From: Facklamia lactis
GTDB taxonomy: Bacteria; Bacillota; Bacilli; Lactobacillales; Aerococcaceae
Length of the DNA: 64,000 bases
NCBI RefSeq assembly: GCF_015863205.1
Contig: NZ_JACBXQ010000006.1
Coordinates: 1-64,000 of the forward strand
Direction of reading: 5' to 3'
Position 1 is the stretch's first letter; each line of letters opens with the position of its first letter. Below the pieces are notes generated by a model. It saw nothing but the letters and a program-made list of their open reading frames with translations, was not told the DNA's origin and made no database searches. The translations under genes and the position numbers were made by a program. Shown here piece after piece: positions 26,587-36,878 of the stretch.

Positions 26587-27610
26587 ATTCTGTTTTTCCG
26601 ATTCTAATCATAAAAATAATCAATAGAAAAATAAAAAGTCCTGCCATTAACAATACTTCTATTCGATATTGAGGGAAAGCCTGCAAAAAATAAGCTAACA
26701 GTGAGAAAATGGATGTGAGCAATACCATTAATCCATTAATTTGTCTCTCACTCCATCCTTTTCTCAACAAACGATGATGAACATGGTCTTGGTCCCCTTG
26801 AGTAACTGGACTCCCTTGAACTAACCTTCTTGCAAAAGCAAACAAAGTATCAAAAAGCGGAACGGCATATAACATAACAGGAAAAATAAAAGAATAGATA
26901 GTAGCATTTTTAAGATTACTAACCGTCAAGCTTGCATACATAAAGCCAATAAACAAAGCACCTGTATCCCCTAGCATTATCTTAGCTGGCGGCCAATTGA
27001 AAACCCAAAATCCCATAATAGCTGCTATCAAGAACAGGAGCATCATGACAAAATCAATTTGTAAATTCAAAGAAAAATTAACCGTTATCAACACCATCGC
27101 AATTAAACTTACAATTGATACACTAGAAGCCAACCCATCAATTCCATCTAGAAGATTGATCGCATTTGTAACAAAATAGATCCAAATTATTGTCAAAAGA
27201 TAACTCCCAAAGGATACATTATCTGAAGTCAAAAAAGAGAAAATATTAGTCGCAAAACTAATATCTCCAATTTGATAAACAATATGTGCTGCTAGAATAA
27301 TTCCTAGCGATTTTGCCCATGGCTTTATATCAAACCAATCATCAATAACCCCCGTAATAATAATAATACTCGAGGCCAAAAAGATTCCCATCTGCATGCT
27401 CGTTACACGAAGCTCCGGCAATGCCAATCCATAGTTAATCCAAAAAGCAAAATAAATAGCTAACCCTCCAAAAACTGGTTTAGGGATCCGATGCCAAGCT
27501 TTGACATTTTTCTGATAACGATTAAATCCTCTCATAATAATATAAGTGAATAAAGCTGCACAAATTGTTGTGATTGTCATTCTAATTAACAGCTCTAACA
27601 AGATCACCAC
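26585..27610 (-). CDS. tagO: Undecaprenyl-phosphate GlcNAc-1-phosphate transferase
   Basis: Starts wall teichoic acid (or related glycopolymer) synthesis by moving GlcNAc-1-P from UDP-GlcNAc to undecaprenyl phosphate at the membrane. About ten transmembrane helices. Conserved catalytic segments: DDWFDIKPWAK (the DD motif near residues 89-90), NAINLLDGIDGLA and MLGDTGALFIGF, and the HHRL motif in DHVHHRLLRKG. The start is a GTG 8 bases after AAAAGGGG. It sits alone just below nadE. Confidence 0.9.
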   Translation of the reverse strand: MVILLELLIRMTITTICAALFTYIIMRGFNRYQKNVKAWHRIPKPVFGGLAIYFAFWINYGLALPELRVTSMQMGIFLASSIIIITGVIDDWFDIKPWAKSLGIILAAHIVYQIGDISFATNIFSFLTSDNVSFGSYLLTIIWIYFVTNAINLLDGIDGLASSVSIVSLIAMVLITVNFSLNLQIDFVMMLLFLIAAIMGFWVFNWPPAKIMLGDTGALFIGFMYASLTVSNLKNATIYSFIFPVMLYAVPLFDTLFAFARRLVQGSPVTQGDQDHVHHRLLRKGWSERQINGLMVLLTSIFSLLAYFLQAFPQYRIEVLLMAGLFIFLLIIFMIRIGKTE

Positions 27611-27636
27611 AGCTATTCACCCCTTTTCACTTGAGA

Positions 27637-28467
27637 CTAACGCCAAAAATCATCAAAGATCGTAATAGGCATATGTCTTTTGTGCTGTGTCTTTAAATAC
27701 CATGCTTCAATCGTTTCTGCCTCTTTTTCCGTAATGCTTTTCCCCTGTAGATACTCATCAATCACTTCATAAGAAACTCCTAAAGCTTCCTCATCTGACA
27801 GCATCGGTCTCTCTTCTTCAAGATCTGCCGTTGGAATCTTTCGATAGAGTGCTTCGGGACATCCTAAATACTGTAACATTTGGCGCCCCTGACCTTTTGT
27901 CAATCGCCATAAAGGAACGATGTCGGCTGCTCCATCTCCATACTTAGTATAAAACCCTGTCACACTTTCTGCTGCATGATCTGTTCCAATCACAGCCCCC
28001 GAAAAATGTCCTGCCACTACATATTGCATGATCATACGCTGTCTCGCTTTAACATTTCCTTTATTATAATCTGAAATTTCAATATGAGCATTTTTTAAGT
28101 CTTTGACCATACTATCCGTAGCCATCTGAATATTTAAAGTAAAAACCTTATCTGGCTCGATAAATTTTAATGCAGCTAAGGCATCTTGCTCATCATTTTG
28201 ACGTCCATAAGGCAGTCTCACTGCAATGAATTGATAAGAATCGTCTTGAGTCTCTTGTCGAATTTCTTCGACCGCTATTTGCGTTAATTTCCCCGCTAAA
28301 GTCGAATCCTGTCCTCCGCTAATACCAAGAACATAGCTTTTCAATCCTTTATGTTTCTTCAAATATTCTTTTAGAAATTCTATCGTCTGTTTCACTTCTT
28401 TTTCTGGATCAATGTGAGGTTTCACGCATAATGATTTGATTATTTCCGCTTGTAAAGGTCTCATCAT
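27637..28467 (-). CDS. nadE: Ammonia-dependent NAD+ synthetase
   Basis: Amidates nicotinic acid adenine dinucleotide to NAD+, the last step of NAD synthesis. PP-loop motif [14 protein letters not shown] near residue 48; later [22 protein letters not shown] for substrate binding. The 276 residues match the short, ammonia-using form without a glutaminase domain. It follows pncB by 10 bases, so together they form a nicotinate salvage unit. Two adjacent ATGs follow the GAGGG site. Confidence 0.95.
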   Translation of the reverse strand: MMRPLQAEIIKSLCVKPHIDPEKEVKQTIEFLKEYLKKHKGLKSYVLGISGGQDSTLAGKLTQIAVEEIRQETQDDSYQFIAVRLPYGRQNDEQDALAALKFIEPDKVFTLNIQMATDSMVKDLKNAHIEISDYNKGNVKARQRMIMQYVVAGHFSGAVIGTDHAAESVTGFYTKYGDGAADIVPLWRLTKGQGRQMLQYLGCPEALYRKIPTADLEEERPMLSDEEALGVSYEVIDEYLQGKSITEKEAETIEAWYLKTQHKRHMPITIFDDFWR

Positions 28468-28477
28468 TTATCCCTCT

Positions 28478-29971
28478 CTACTCTCCAGAATTTATTTTCA
28501 TTTCTTCAATATTTTGGTTTACTTTATTCTGGATCTCTTTAATACTATTCATTTTCAAATCATAAAGTTCTTGTGATAAATCAACGGGATACTGTTGTGG
28601 ATTTAAAATACGTTTATGCTCATCCCATAAATAATTAAAGTTATTTTGTGCATAAATCTTAATTTCATCTAAAGTCGGCAACTGATAAGTTTGATTGCCA
28701 TTCTCAAAAATCTTTCTTAAAAGGGGGCGAGCTTCAAAACCACGAACCGTTTTATTAATATAAGTATGAATTGGATGAAACATAAATAATTCATCAAGTT
28801 GATCAGGTCGTTCATGGATCAAGGTAACATAGTCACCTTCAGACTTGCCATCTTTTCTACGGGTAATTCTCCAAACCTGCTTAATTCCCGGAGTCGTTAT
28901 TTTCCAAGCGTTTGAAGAAATTTTAATAGTAGAAACCATTTCTCCCTTCTCATCCTCAATACTTACAAGTTTATAAACGGCTCCTAAAGCAGCTTGATCA
29001 TAGGCCGTTATAATTTTAGTTCCTACTCCCCAATCATTAATCTTTGCTCCTTGCATCCTCAGATTTAAAATCGTCTTTTCATCAAGGTCATTAGAAGCAA
29101 TAATGCGAGTGTTTGGAAAACCTGCCTCATCTAACTGCTCCCGAATTCGCTTAGACTGATAGGCCATATCTCCTGAATCAATCCTAACGCCTACAAAATT
29201 AATCTTATCTCCTAATTCTTTTGCTACCCTGATAGCATTAGGCATACCTGAACGTAGCGTATCATAAGTATCTACTAAAAAAACAACATCTCGATGTGTT
29301 TCTGCATAAGCTTTAAAGGCTTCGTACTCTTCACGATAGGCTTGTACTAAAGAATGCGCATGGGTTCCAGAAATGGGAATGCCAAATAATTTCCCCGCTC
29401 TAACATTCGAAGTCGAATCAAATCCTCCTATATAAGCTGAACGAGCGCCCCATACTGCTGCATCCATTTCCTGAGCTCTTCTTGCTCCAAACTCAGAGAC
29501 TTTATCTCCCTCCCCTACCACAGATCTTATTCTAGCAGCCTTGGTCGCTATCAATGTCTGATAATTTACAATGTTTAAAATAGCTGTTTCAACCAATTGA
29601 CATTGACCTAAAGGTCCGGATACTTGCATTAAAGGTTCGGATGCATAGCAAAGCTCTCCTTCAACCATGGATCTTACAGAGAGATTCATCTCCAAATTTT
29701 TTAGATAGTCTAAAAATTCAGCAGAATAGATTTTTAATGATTTTAAATAATCTAAATCCGACTCTGTAAATTGAAAATCACTCAAATAATGAACCACTCG
29801 CTCAAGACCAGCAAAGATGGCATAACCATTTTGAAAAGGATTATCTCTAAAATAAACTTCAAATACTGCTTTTTTTTGGTCAACACCCTTTTCCCAATAA
29901 GTTTTCAGCATATTAATTTGGTAAAGGTCAGTATGTACCATAAGACTATCATCTGGATATTGATATTTCAT
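28478..29971 (-). CDS. pncB: Nicotinate phosphoribosyltransferase
   Basis: Makes nicotinate mononucleotide from nicotinate and PRPP, the entry step of the Preiss-Handler pathway. Seen: DLYQINMLKTYW near residues 16-27, an EFGARRAQ segment, the GTHAHSLVQAY catalytic-His region, VDTYDTLRSG, and RIDSGDMAYQSK for phosphoribosyl binding. At 497 residues it is the long form. AGGAG lies 6 bases before the ATG. It leads the pncB-nadE operon. Confidence 0.95.
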   Translation of the reverse strand: MKYQYPDDSLMVHTDLYQINMLKTYWEKGVDQKKAVFEVYFRDNPFQNGYAIFAGLERVVHYLSDFQFTESDLDYLKSLKIYSAEFLDYLKNLEMNLSVRSMVEGELCYASEPLMQVSGPLGQCQLVETAILNIVNYQTLIATKAARIRSVVGEGDKVSEFGARRAQEMDAAVWGARSAYIGGFDSTSNVRAGKLFGIPISGTHAHSLVQAYREEYEAFKAYAETHRDVVFLVDTYDTLRSGMPNAIRVAKELGDKINFVGVRIDSGDMAYQSKRIREQLDEAGFPNTRIIASNDLDEKTILNLRMQGAKINDWGVGTKIITAYDQAALGAVYKLVSIEDEKGEMVSTIKISSNAWKITTPGIKQVWRITRRKDGKSEGDYVTLIHERPDQLDELFMFHPIHTYINKTVRGFEARPLLRKIFENGNQTYQLPTLDEIKIYAQNNFNYLWDEHKRILNPQQYPVDLSQELYDLKMNSIKEIQNKVNQNIEEMKINSGE

Positions 29972-30063
29972 AGTCGACTCCTATCATTAATCAATCACGA
30001 TTATATTATTTAGCTTATTGTACCATACTCCTGTGATCAAGTATGTAATGATACTCTCCAACC

Positions 30064-30096
30064 AAAAAACTCCACAAAAACCGTGGAGTTTTTTTG
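30064..30096 (-). terminator. Terminator of the secreted-protein gene
   Basis: Arms AACTCCAC/GTGGAGTT with a 7-base loop, flanked by A and T tracts on both sides. It lies about 10 bases after the stop codon of the minus-strand gene. Confidence 0.8.
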
Positions 30097-30102
30097 AGTT
30101 CA

Positions 30103-31077
30103 TTATGCCGCCGGTTCCTCTGTTGTTTCTTCATCCGGAACAGGATTTTGACTATTAGTTGCTTCTGTTGGAACTTGAATATCATACTTCTCTCCATAAC
30201 CTTTAGCTTCAAACTTAGAATTTAAATGGAACCATTCTGGAAGATAGGCAGCTTCCCTCGTAGATATTCTTTCTGAAATCAGATCAGAATTAATTTTTAA
30301 ACCTAAATCTAAACTTTGAAATAGCCCCGTTACTTTATCATATACAATCGTAAATTGGGGTTCCATTTTGAAAAAATCAGCAAATGCATCTGGATTAATG
30401 ACATTTCTAAGTGATTCCTCATAATTAGAATCTACTTTCTTACCAATCTGATCGGCTTGCTGATCTGCTTCTTCAACAGCATTATTAATAACTGTGTCTA
30501 AATCCACTGCTTTATCAAGATCTTCATAAAATTCTTTACCATCAATTTTCTCATTTAAAGTAAACGCATAACGATCCTCTTCATCCTTTACCGTAAAGTA
30601 TTTTTCAATGAAATTCGAAGATTCTGCAGATAAATTCTCTTGACTCAATTCATTTTGGGATGACTTCATCGCCTCCTCTAACTCTTTACGTATTTCCGCA
30701 GCTGTTGAAGTCCATTGCTCCACTTCCCATTTTCCTTCTTGACTATTATATAAATAAGTAACACCATCAGTCGCATACATTTCAAAACTAATAGGTTCTC
30801 CTATCATGGGCGAAATAACATTAAGCAAAAGCTGCGCTCCAATTGGATCATCATTTAATATAAATTCACCCTCTACAAATCCAACCTCAGACTGGCGACC
30901 TTGAGATTCGATGGCTAAGGCAATATCCCCTATTATCTCCATTGAAGTCAACTCATTAGATGATTTCCCTGCTATTTCAGACCATGCATCCGAAACTTCT
31001 CCTTGTGCATTGATCTTTAGATTTGTGCTTACAAAAATCACCATCATAGCCATTAATATGCTTAGCGTTTTTTTCAT
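30103..31077 (-). CDS. Secreted protein of unknown function
   Basis: I do not recognise this family with certainty. Residues 1-24 form a signal peptide with cleavage likely after INA. No cysteine lipobox is present. The mature part is acidic and mostly helical or strand-alternating, with a lipoprotein-like segment (YATDGVTYLYNSQEGKWEVEQW). This recalls the DUF6612-type fold that binds hydrophobic ligands, as does a weak fit to LolA or LppX-like shape. The C-terminus is a short Glu/Thr/Pro tail. AGAGGAGG precedes the ATG. It lies downstream of the sugar transferase gene, with only 50 bases between them. Confidence 0.6.
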   Translation of the reverse strand: MKKTLSILMAMMVIFVSTNLKINAQGEVSDAWSEIAGKSSNELTSMEIIGDIALAIESQGRQSEVGFVEGEFILNDDPIGAQLLLNVISPMIGEPISFEMYATDGVTYLYNSQEGKWEVEQWTSTAAEIRKELEEAMKSSQNELSQENLSAESSNFIEKYFTVKDEEDRYAFTLNEKIDGKEFYEDLDKAVDLDTVINNAVEEADQQADQIGKKVDSNYEESLRNVINPDAFADFFKMEPQFTIVYDKVTGLFQSLDLGLKINSDLISERISTREAAYLPEWFHLNSKFEAKGYGEKYDIQVPTEATNSQNPVPDEETTEEPAA

Positions 31078-31129
31078 GAAAGCCTCCTCTTTCTTAATTA
31101 ATACATAAATTTTAACATAAGCTAATTTT

Positions 31130-32539
31130 TTATACTATGCTTTTATTCTGGCCAACAATAGTCAAACGATCTTTATAATCATCCCAGCCAAGTAAGCCTG
31201 TTTCCGTTTCTTCAACTCCACGAGCCGATACCTTATCAAATAATATTTTCAAAGTCTGAAACAATAATTTAAAATCAAAAGCTAAAGAATAATTCTTAAT
31301 ATATAATAAATCAAAATTCAACTTACTATTAAAATCGGTCGCATATTTTCCGTAAACCTGTGCATAACCTGTTATGCCCGCTCTAACATGGTGTCGCAAT
31401 GAATAATATGCATTTTCTGAAATGAATTGATTCACAAAAAATGGTCGCTCTGGTCTTGGTCCCACTAAGGACATATCTCCTTTGAGCACATTAATTAATT
31501 GAGGTAGTTCATCGATTCGTGTTGATCGAATGAATCTTCCCACACGAGTCACCCGACTATCATTTGAGGTAGATAAGACAGGCCCTGACTCTTCCTCTGC
31601 TGTTTGAGTCATCGATCTGAATTTAAGAATATTAAAAGGTCGTTGATCTTTACTAATACGTTCTTGTCGATAAAAAATGGGTCCTGAACTATCTAAGCGT
31701 ACCAATATTGCTGTAACTAACATAATTGGCGACAGTGTGATCAACATCACTAACGAAACTAATATATCTATCGACCGCTTTAAAATAGCTTGTTCAAAAG
31801 GGATCCCAAAACTTGAAACTTCAATAATACTCTCATCTTCAAAGCTCATAATGTTAGGGTTAACCATCATCAGGTTAGCAAAGTTAGTACTCAAAAATAA
31901 TTTCTTATTGGTTTTCATAAGGAAATCATAGATCTTCAATCTTTCAGTTTCTTCGATATAACCAGTCAAATAGATAATATCTACTTCTTCAGCTAACTCT
32001 ACTACATTCTGAAAATAATTTGACAAAACAACATGAGTTACCTCATGGCGGCGATTAGACATATGATCAAAGTTGATTACCGCTTGTAAAACTTTTTCTT
32101 CTTCCCCAACAACCAGAATTCGTTTTCTTCCTGATATTTTATGATACAACCAATAAGCTACTCCATTGTAAAAGTATAGTAAGATACCCCCTACAAAAAG
32201 ATTCACTAACAATACCGACCTTGGAAAGGTTAGCCACGACCCAGCATAAGTCAATGCCATCATGAAAAAACTCTGAAAAAGCTGACTAAGCATAGTAAAA
32301 TAAAAGAGATCTAGATAAGTTTTATTATAAAAAATATACGTACCAAATAGAATATTAATTACTATAAACCCCAGCATAATCCAAATAAAACTCGCTTCAA
32401 AAGCCGCAAAATTTCTAGCTGGAACATCCCCTAAAAATTTAATATAAAAGGATAATAAAATGCTTAAGAGAGAAACGATTGATCCCAATATTACTACAAC
32501 TATTCGTAATAGATTATTCCATTCTTTTCGATGATTCAT
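31130..32539 (-). CDS. Polyprenyl sugar-phosphate transferase that starts glycan synthesis
   Basis: Transfers a sugar-1-phosphate to undecaprenyl phosphate to begin capsule or exopolysaccharide assembly. Residues 1-150 have about five transmembrane helices. The middle is a CoA-binding-like domain (ILVVGEEEKV). The C-terminal domain (about 250-460) has the family marks RSIDILVSLVMLITLSPIM, GPIFYRQERI, LKFRSM, DELPQLINVLKGDMSLVGPRP and a late ITGYAQVYG. It resembles CpsE/WbaP. No other capsule genes lie near, so the glycan is unknown. GTAGGATG precedes the ATG. Confidence 0.88.
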   Translation of the reverse strand: MNHRKEWNNLLRIVVVILGSIVSLLSILLSFYIKFLGDVPARNFAAFEASFIWIMLGFIVINILFGTYIFYNKTYLDLFYFTMLSQLFQSFFMMALTYAGSWLTFPRSVLLVNLFVGGILLYFYNGVAYWLYHKISGRKRILVVGEEEKVLQAVINFDHMSNRRHEVTHVVLSNYFQNVVELAEEVDIIYLTGYIEETERLKIYDFLMKTNKKLFLSTNFANLMMVNPNIMSFEDESIIEVSSFGIPFEQAILKRSIDILVSLVMLITLSPIMLVTAILVRLDSSGPIFYRQERISKDQRPFNILKFRSMTQTAEEESGPVLSTSNDSRVTRVGRFIRSTRIDELPQLINVLKGDMSLVGPRPERPFFVNQFISENAYYSLRHHVRAGITGYAQVYGKYATDFNSKLNFDLLYIKNYSLAFDFKLLFQTLKILFDKVSARGVEETETGLLGWDDYKDRLTIVGQNKSIV

Positions 32540-32625
32540 TCTTCATCCTACTTTCATTTACTTCATCCACCATTATTATACCTTCTTTGAAATAAATTGG
32601 CTATGTTATATCTAATTAGCATAGA

Positions 32626-32659
32626 CAAAAAAACTGAGCACACAATAATAGTGCTCAGT
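32626..32659 (-). terminator. Terminator of the glmU-prs operon
   Basis: Arms ACTGAGCAC/GTGCTCAGT with an 8-base loop, followed on the minus strand by seven T residues. It lies about 20 bases after the prs stop codon. Confidence 0.85.
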
Positions 32660-32678
32660 CAAAAAAATTTTTTGTCAT

Positions 32679-33662
32679 TTAATCAATAACTGTAAAAGTC
32701 TCATTAAACAATGGTGAAACTGAACGGTTTTCATGAATCCGCTTAATAGCTTCTCCAATCAATTGAGCAACTGATACAATTTCAATCTTATCAATATGCT
32801 TTTCTTCTGGCAAAGCAATAGAGTCAGTTATGACCACTTTCTTAATGACTGACTTCTGTAATCGTTCCATCGCAATCCCAGACAAAACAGGATGGGTACA
32901 AGTAGCATAGACATCTTTAGCCCCTCTATCCACTAAGGCTTGAGCAGCAATTGTAATAGTCCCAGCTGTATCAATCATATCATCAATAATCACAGCTGTT
33001 TTGCCATCTACCTCTCCTACAATATTCATAACTTCTGCCACGTTTGGACGAGGACGTCTTTTATCCACAATCGCAATCGGAGCCTTCAAAAATTCTGCTA
33101 ACTTCCGAGCTCGCGTTACACCCCCATGGTCTGGTGACACAACGACCACTTCTTCACCGACTAAATTATTATCAATAAAATAGTTAGCCAGAAGAGGAGC
33201 TCCCAATAAGTGATCAACAGGTATATCAAAAAAGCCTTGAATTTGTGCTGCATGCAAATCTAACGCAACTACACGATCAGCTCCAGCATTCTCTAGCATA
33301 TTTGCTACTAACTTTGCTGTTATCGGTTCACGTGATTGAGCCTTACGATCCTGGCGAGCATACCCATAATATGGCATCACAATATTGATAGTCTTAGCAG
33401 AAGCACGCCGTAAGGCATCAATCGTTATTAACAACTCCATTAAATGATCATTCACTGGAAATGACGTTGATTGAACGATATAAACATGAGCTCCTCTGGT
33501 TGACTCTTCAATATTTACTCGAATCTCCCCATCTGCAAACTGCGATAGCGTAATTTCCCCTAAATCAACACCCACTGCTTCAGCAATTTTCGCTGCCAAA
33601 GGCTCATTAGAACTCAATGCAAATACCTTTAATTTCGGATCTTTATAGTGCTTACTAGCCAA
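32679..33662 (-). CDS. prs: Ribose-phosphate pyrophosphokinase
   Basis: Makes PRPP from ribose-5-phosphate and ATP for purine, pyrimidine, NAD and amino-acid synthesis. Seen: [13 protein letters not shown], the YGYARQDRK flexible loop, [13 protein letters not shown] for Mg-ATP, and the PRPP loop [12 protein letters not shown]. At 327 residues it has normal length for the class I enzyme. The start codon is TTG after GAGGG. It follows glmU by 19 bases, the usual purR-glmU-prs layout. Confidence 0.97.
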   Translation of the reverse strand: MASKHYKDPKLKVFALSSNEPLAAKIAEAVGVDLGEITLSQFADGEIRVNIEESTRGAHVYIVQSTSFPVNDHLMELLITIDALRRASAKTINIVMPYYGYARQDRKAQSREPITAKLVANMLENAGADRVVALDLHAAQIQGFFDIPVDHLLGAPLLANYFIDNNLVGEEVVVVSPDHGGVTRARKLAEFLKAPIAIVDKRRPRPNVAEVMNIVGEVDGKTAVIIDDMIDTAGTITIAAQALVDRGAKDVYATCTHPVLSGIAMERLQKSVIKKVVITDSIALPEEKHIDKIEIVSVAQLIGEAIKRIHENRSVSPLFNETFTVID

Positions 33663-33681
33663 ACTTATCCCTCTTTCAAAA

Positions 33682-35052
33682 TTATTTATTGTTAAACTTG
33701 CTCCAATACCCCATCTTATTCACTTGTTCACTTCTTGAAATCGCTAAAGCCTCTTCTTCCACATCCTTAAGAATAGTAGACCCTGCTGCAATAAAAGCTC
33801 GATCGCCTATTTCAACTGGCGAAATAATATTTGCATTACTTCCTAAGAATACTTGGTCTCCAATTACAGAGCGATACTTACGTTTACCATCGTAATTACA
33901 GAAGATAACCCCACAACTTATATTCACGTCTTGTCCAACATCCGCATCTCCAATATAGGCTAAATGACCCGCCTTTGAATTCTTACCTATATAAGAATTC
34001 TTTACCTCGACAAAATTACCAATATGAACCCCCTCTGCCAACTTAGATTTAGGTCTTAAATGAGCAAAAGGTCCTATGGTTACCTTTTGATCCACCTCAG
34101 AAAACTCAATGACAGATTGTTGAACGGAAACTTGATCTCCTATCTCACTGTTAATGATCGTCGTATGAGATCCAATCTGACAGCCTGTTCCAATTTGAGT
34201 CTTTCCTTTTAGATGAACTCCACCTTCCACTAATGAATCCTGCCCAATAGTGACATCACTTTCAATATAAACAGTTGACGGATTAGTAAAAGTTACGCCG
34301 TTTCGCATATGCTGATTTATGATTCTTTCGTTCATCAAACGTTGAGCATTGGCAAGAGCTACTCGATCATTTACGCCCATCCCCTCATGAATATCTTCCA
34401 TAATATATGCAGAAACCGTAGCTTTTTGTTGTTTAAATATTTCAATCACGTCTGGCAAATAATACTCTCCCTGAGCATTCTCATTCCCTACTTGTTTCAA
34501 CGCTTCAAAAAGGGCCTGGTTATCAAAAACATAAGTACCTGTATTAATCTCTTTTACAGCCAATTCTTCTGGACTTGCATCTTTCTGCTCAACAATTTTT
34601 TGAACAGCTAATTGCTCATCACGAATCACTCTCCCATAGCCCGTTGGATCTTCTGCTTCCGCAGTCAAAATAGTTGCTACTGCATCCGTTTCTTCATGAT
34701 GTTTAAAGAGATTGTGTAAGGTCTCACCTGTTAGCAAGGGAGTATCTCCACAAATCACTAAAGTATTACCTGAAAATTTACTTAATAAATTTTCGGCCTG
34801 TTGAACAGCATGACCGGTTCCTAATTGCTCTGTTTGTAAAGCGAATTGAGTCTGGTCACCTAATTTTTCTTGAACTTGTTCAGCACCATTACCAATAATT
34901 GTCACTAATTCCTCAACTTCACTTTGTTTCACCGCACGAATCACATGCTCAACCATGGAAAGGCCACTGATTGAATGGAGCACTTTAGGTAAAGAAGATT
35001 TCATTCGTGTTCCTTTACCTGCCGCTAAAATTACTGCCATTCTTTTCCCCAT
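33682..35052 (-). CDS. glmU: Bifunctional UDP-GlcNAc pyrophosphorylase / GlcN-1-P acetyltransferase
   Basis: Makes UDP-GlcNAc, the precursor of peptidoglycan and teichoic acid. The N-terminal nucleotidyltransferase domain has [19 protein letters not shown] at its start and [10 protein letters not shown] near 80. The C-terminal half is a left-handed beta-helix of hexapeptide repeats, with the acetyltransferase His in [11 protein letters not shown]. At 456 residues it is of full length. The ATG used here is 7 bases after AAAGGAG, rather than the TTG one codon earlier. It feeds tagO and murA in the same window. Confidence 0.96.
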   Translation of the reverse strand: MGKRMAVILAAGKGTRMKSSLPKVLHSISGLSMVEHVIRAVKQSEVEELVTIIGNGAEQVQEKLGDQTQFALQTEQLGTGHAVQQAENLLSKFSGNTLVICGDTPLLTGETLHNLFKHHEETDAVATILTAEAEDPTGYGRVIRDEQLAVQKIVEQKDASPEELAVKEINTGTYVFDNQALFEALKQVGNENAQGEYYLPDVIEIFKQQKATVSAYIMEDIHEGMGVNDRVALANAQRLMNERIINQHMRNGVTFTNPSTVYIESDVTIGQDSLVEGGVHLKGKTQIGTGCQIGSHTTIINSEIGDQVSVQQSVIEFSEVDQKVTIGPFAHLRPKSKLAEGVHIGNFVEVKNSYIGKNSKAGHLAYIGDADVGQDVNISCGVIFCNYDGKRKYRSVIGDQVFLGSNANIISPVEIGDRAFIAAGSTILKDVEEEALAISRSEQVNKMGYWSKFNNK

Positions 35053-35119
35053 CAAAACACTCCTTTTAATTCATGTCTAACAAATCCATTCCTATTATAC
35101 CGATTAAGTTGTTTTTAAT

Positions 35120-35965
35120 CTATGCTTGTTCAAAATTTTCTAAAAAATTCCCAGCTTGGGTCTGAAGTGTATAGTGCTTTTTCTTCTTATCAAACACTAG
35201 CTTTGTTTCAAACAAGGACTGATAGTCCGGTATTTCCATTCGCTCTTTTGCTTTATTTTCAGCAAAAACACAAATTCCAGCAACTTCAGAATCAAATTCA
35301 GCAATTAAATTTGCTAGACCGATAATTGTTCCACCATTTCGCAAAAAATCATCTACAATTAAGACTCGACTCCCTGGTGGTAAACTATTTTTAGATAATT
35401 CCATTTTTTTCACTGTTTGATGGGAGCCAGAAATGTAATTAATTGAAATCGTAGAACCTTCTGCTGTACTGGACTTACGACGAACTACCACATAAGGAAC
35501 ATTTAAGAAATTAGCCACAGCCACCGAAAGACCAATTCCTTTAGCTTCAATAGTCAATACAACGTCAATCGATTTTTTAGCATAATAAGAGGCAATTAGC
35601 TGGGCAATATTATTCAAAATATCTGGATCTTGCAATAAATCATTCACATATATATAGTTACCCGGAAGTATTCGTTGCCCTGTCTGCATTCGATCACGAA
35701 TTTGATACTTTAGTTCTTCAATTTGCTGTGTAGATAATTGTGGACGAAAAATAACGCCTCCGGTTTTTCCAGTTAAAGTTTCAATCATACCCATTTGATT
35801 TTCTTCATACACTTGTCGAATCATCTCGATATCTTCACTAATAGATGACTTCGCACAGGAAAATTGATCTGCAAAACTTTGTAAATTCATTAATTGATTA
35901 GGATGACGCAATAATTGGTGGGTCATCGCAATTAATCGTTGATTTCTTTTATATTTTATTCCCAT
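35120..35965 (-). CDS. purR: Purine operon repressor PurR
   Basis: A Firmicute regulator that represses purine genes unless PRPP is high. An N-terminal winged helix (about 1-75) is joined to a PRTase-like domain whose PRPP loop reads VLIVDDFLRNGGT near residue 206. The domain no longer catalyses transfer but senses PRPP. At 281 residues it is of usual length. It heads the purR-glmU-prs group with a 64-base gap to glmU. The ribosome binding site is AAGGAG. Confidence 0.95.
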   Translation of the reverse strand: MGIKYKRNQRLIAMTHQLLRHPNQLMNLQSFADQFSCAKSSISEDIEMIRQVYEENQMGMIETLTGKTGGVIFRPQLSTQQIEELKYQIRDRMQTGQRILPGNYIYVNDLLQDPDILNNIAQLIASYYAKKSIDVVLTIEAKGIGLSVAVANFLNVPYVVVRRKSSTAEGSTISINYISGSHQTVKKMELSKNSLPPGSRVLIVDDFLRNGGTIIGLANLIAEFDSEVAGICVFAENKAKERMEIPDYQSLFETKLVFDKKKKHYTLQTQAGNFLENFEQA

Positions 35966-36031
35966 ACTCTCTCCTTAAAACCGTATATTTTTTATACTTT
36001 AACACCATTCGTTCGTCTTTTCAAGTAGAAT

Positions 36032-36058
36032 AAAAAAAGCTGCGCCTCTCCGCAGCTT
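36032..36058 (-). terminator. Terminator of the zinc transporter operon
   Basis: Arms GCTGCG/CGCAGC with a 6-base loop, followed by seven T residues on the minus strand just past the permease stop codon. Confidence 0.85.
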
Positions 36059-36062
36059 TCAC

Positions 36063-36878
36063 TTATTTTCGAACTAGAGCTTTTATTTTAAACAGAACTG
36101 TCATAAACATAAAAATTAATACAAATACTAAGGTAATGGATGCTCCAGGCGGAGTATCATATTTAAAGGAAGTATATAAGCCGATAAAAATTCCCAACAT
36201 ATTCATTCCGACCCCCATCAGAACTGCTTGGGTAAAAGAACGGGATAACTTAATGGCAGTAGCAGACGGGATAACTACAAGCGCCGATACTAAAAGCGCT
36301 CCAACAATTGGCATCATAATAGAAATCGCAATCCCAGTGATGACTGAGAAGCTAGTCGAAATTAAATTAACAGGCAAGCCTGAAGTTTGAGCAGTAGCCT
36401 CATCGAAAGAAATGACATAGAGAGGCTTTTTAAAAATTATATAAAGAAGAACGACCCCTATAGCTAAAATAATTAATAATTTTACTTCTTGTTCTTGAAT
36501 TAGAATAATCGATCCAAAAAGATATTGATCCACTTTAAATACACCACTATTAGTATTAAAGCTTAATAACACTAAGGCAATGGCCATACCAGTAGCCATC
36601 ATTAATGCCACAGATATTTCAGAAAAATTTCGATAAACCGTTCGTAAATATTCAATCACCATTGAAGCTATCACAACGATTAAAAGTGTGGTATACGTTG
36701 GATTTACTTGTAATAGCATCCCTAAAGCTACTCCCGCTAGTGAAATATGAGAGAGCGTATCCGCCAATAAAGATTGTCTCCTTAAAATCAAAAATAGACC
36801 CAAAATCGGAGTGATAAACGACATCGCTATCCCTGCTATAAATGCCCTTTGGATGAAGTCATACTGAAACATCTCCAT
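36063..36878 (-). CDS. znuB: Zinc/manganese ABC transporter permease
   Basis: The membrane subunit of a metal importer (ABC-3 family), with about eight helices in 271 residues. Family marks: AFIAGIAMSFITPILGLFLILRR at the N-terminus, LADTLSHISLAGVALG (conserved His) and PIVGALLVSALVVIPSATA. It starts inside the ATPase gene with a GGAGGGG site, a 43-base overlap that couples translation. It is the last gene of the operon. Confidence 0.88.
   Translation of the reverse strand: MEMFQYDFIQRAFIAGIAMSFITPILGLFLILRRQSLLADTLSHISLAGVALGMLLQVNPTYTTLLIVVIASMVIEYLRTVYRNFSEISVALMMATGMAIALVLLSFNTNSGVFKVDQYLFGSIILIQEQEVKLLIILAIGVVLLYIIFKKPLYVISFDEATAQTSGLPVNLISTSFSVITGIAISIMMPIVGALLVSALVVIPSATAIKLSRSFTQAVLMGVGMNMLGIFIGLYTSFKYDTPPGASITLVFVLIFMFMTVLFKIKALVRK

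Noticed and set aside
35975-36015. PurBox-like CGAAC upstream of purR
   Set aside because: Only the five-base core fits; the flanks and the palindromic second half are missing.
36608-36625. CodY-like box (12 of 15)
   Set aside because: It lies deep within the zinc permease gene and the region is AT-rich, so such matches are expected by chance.
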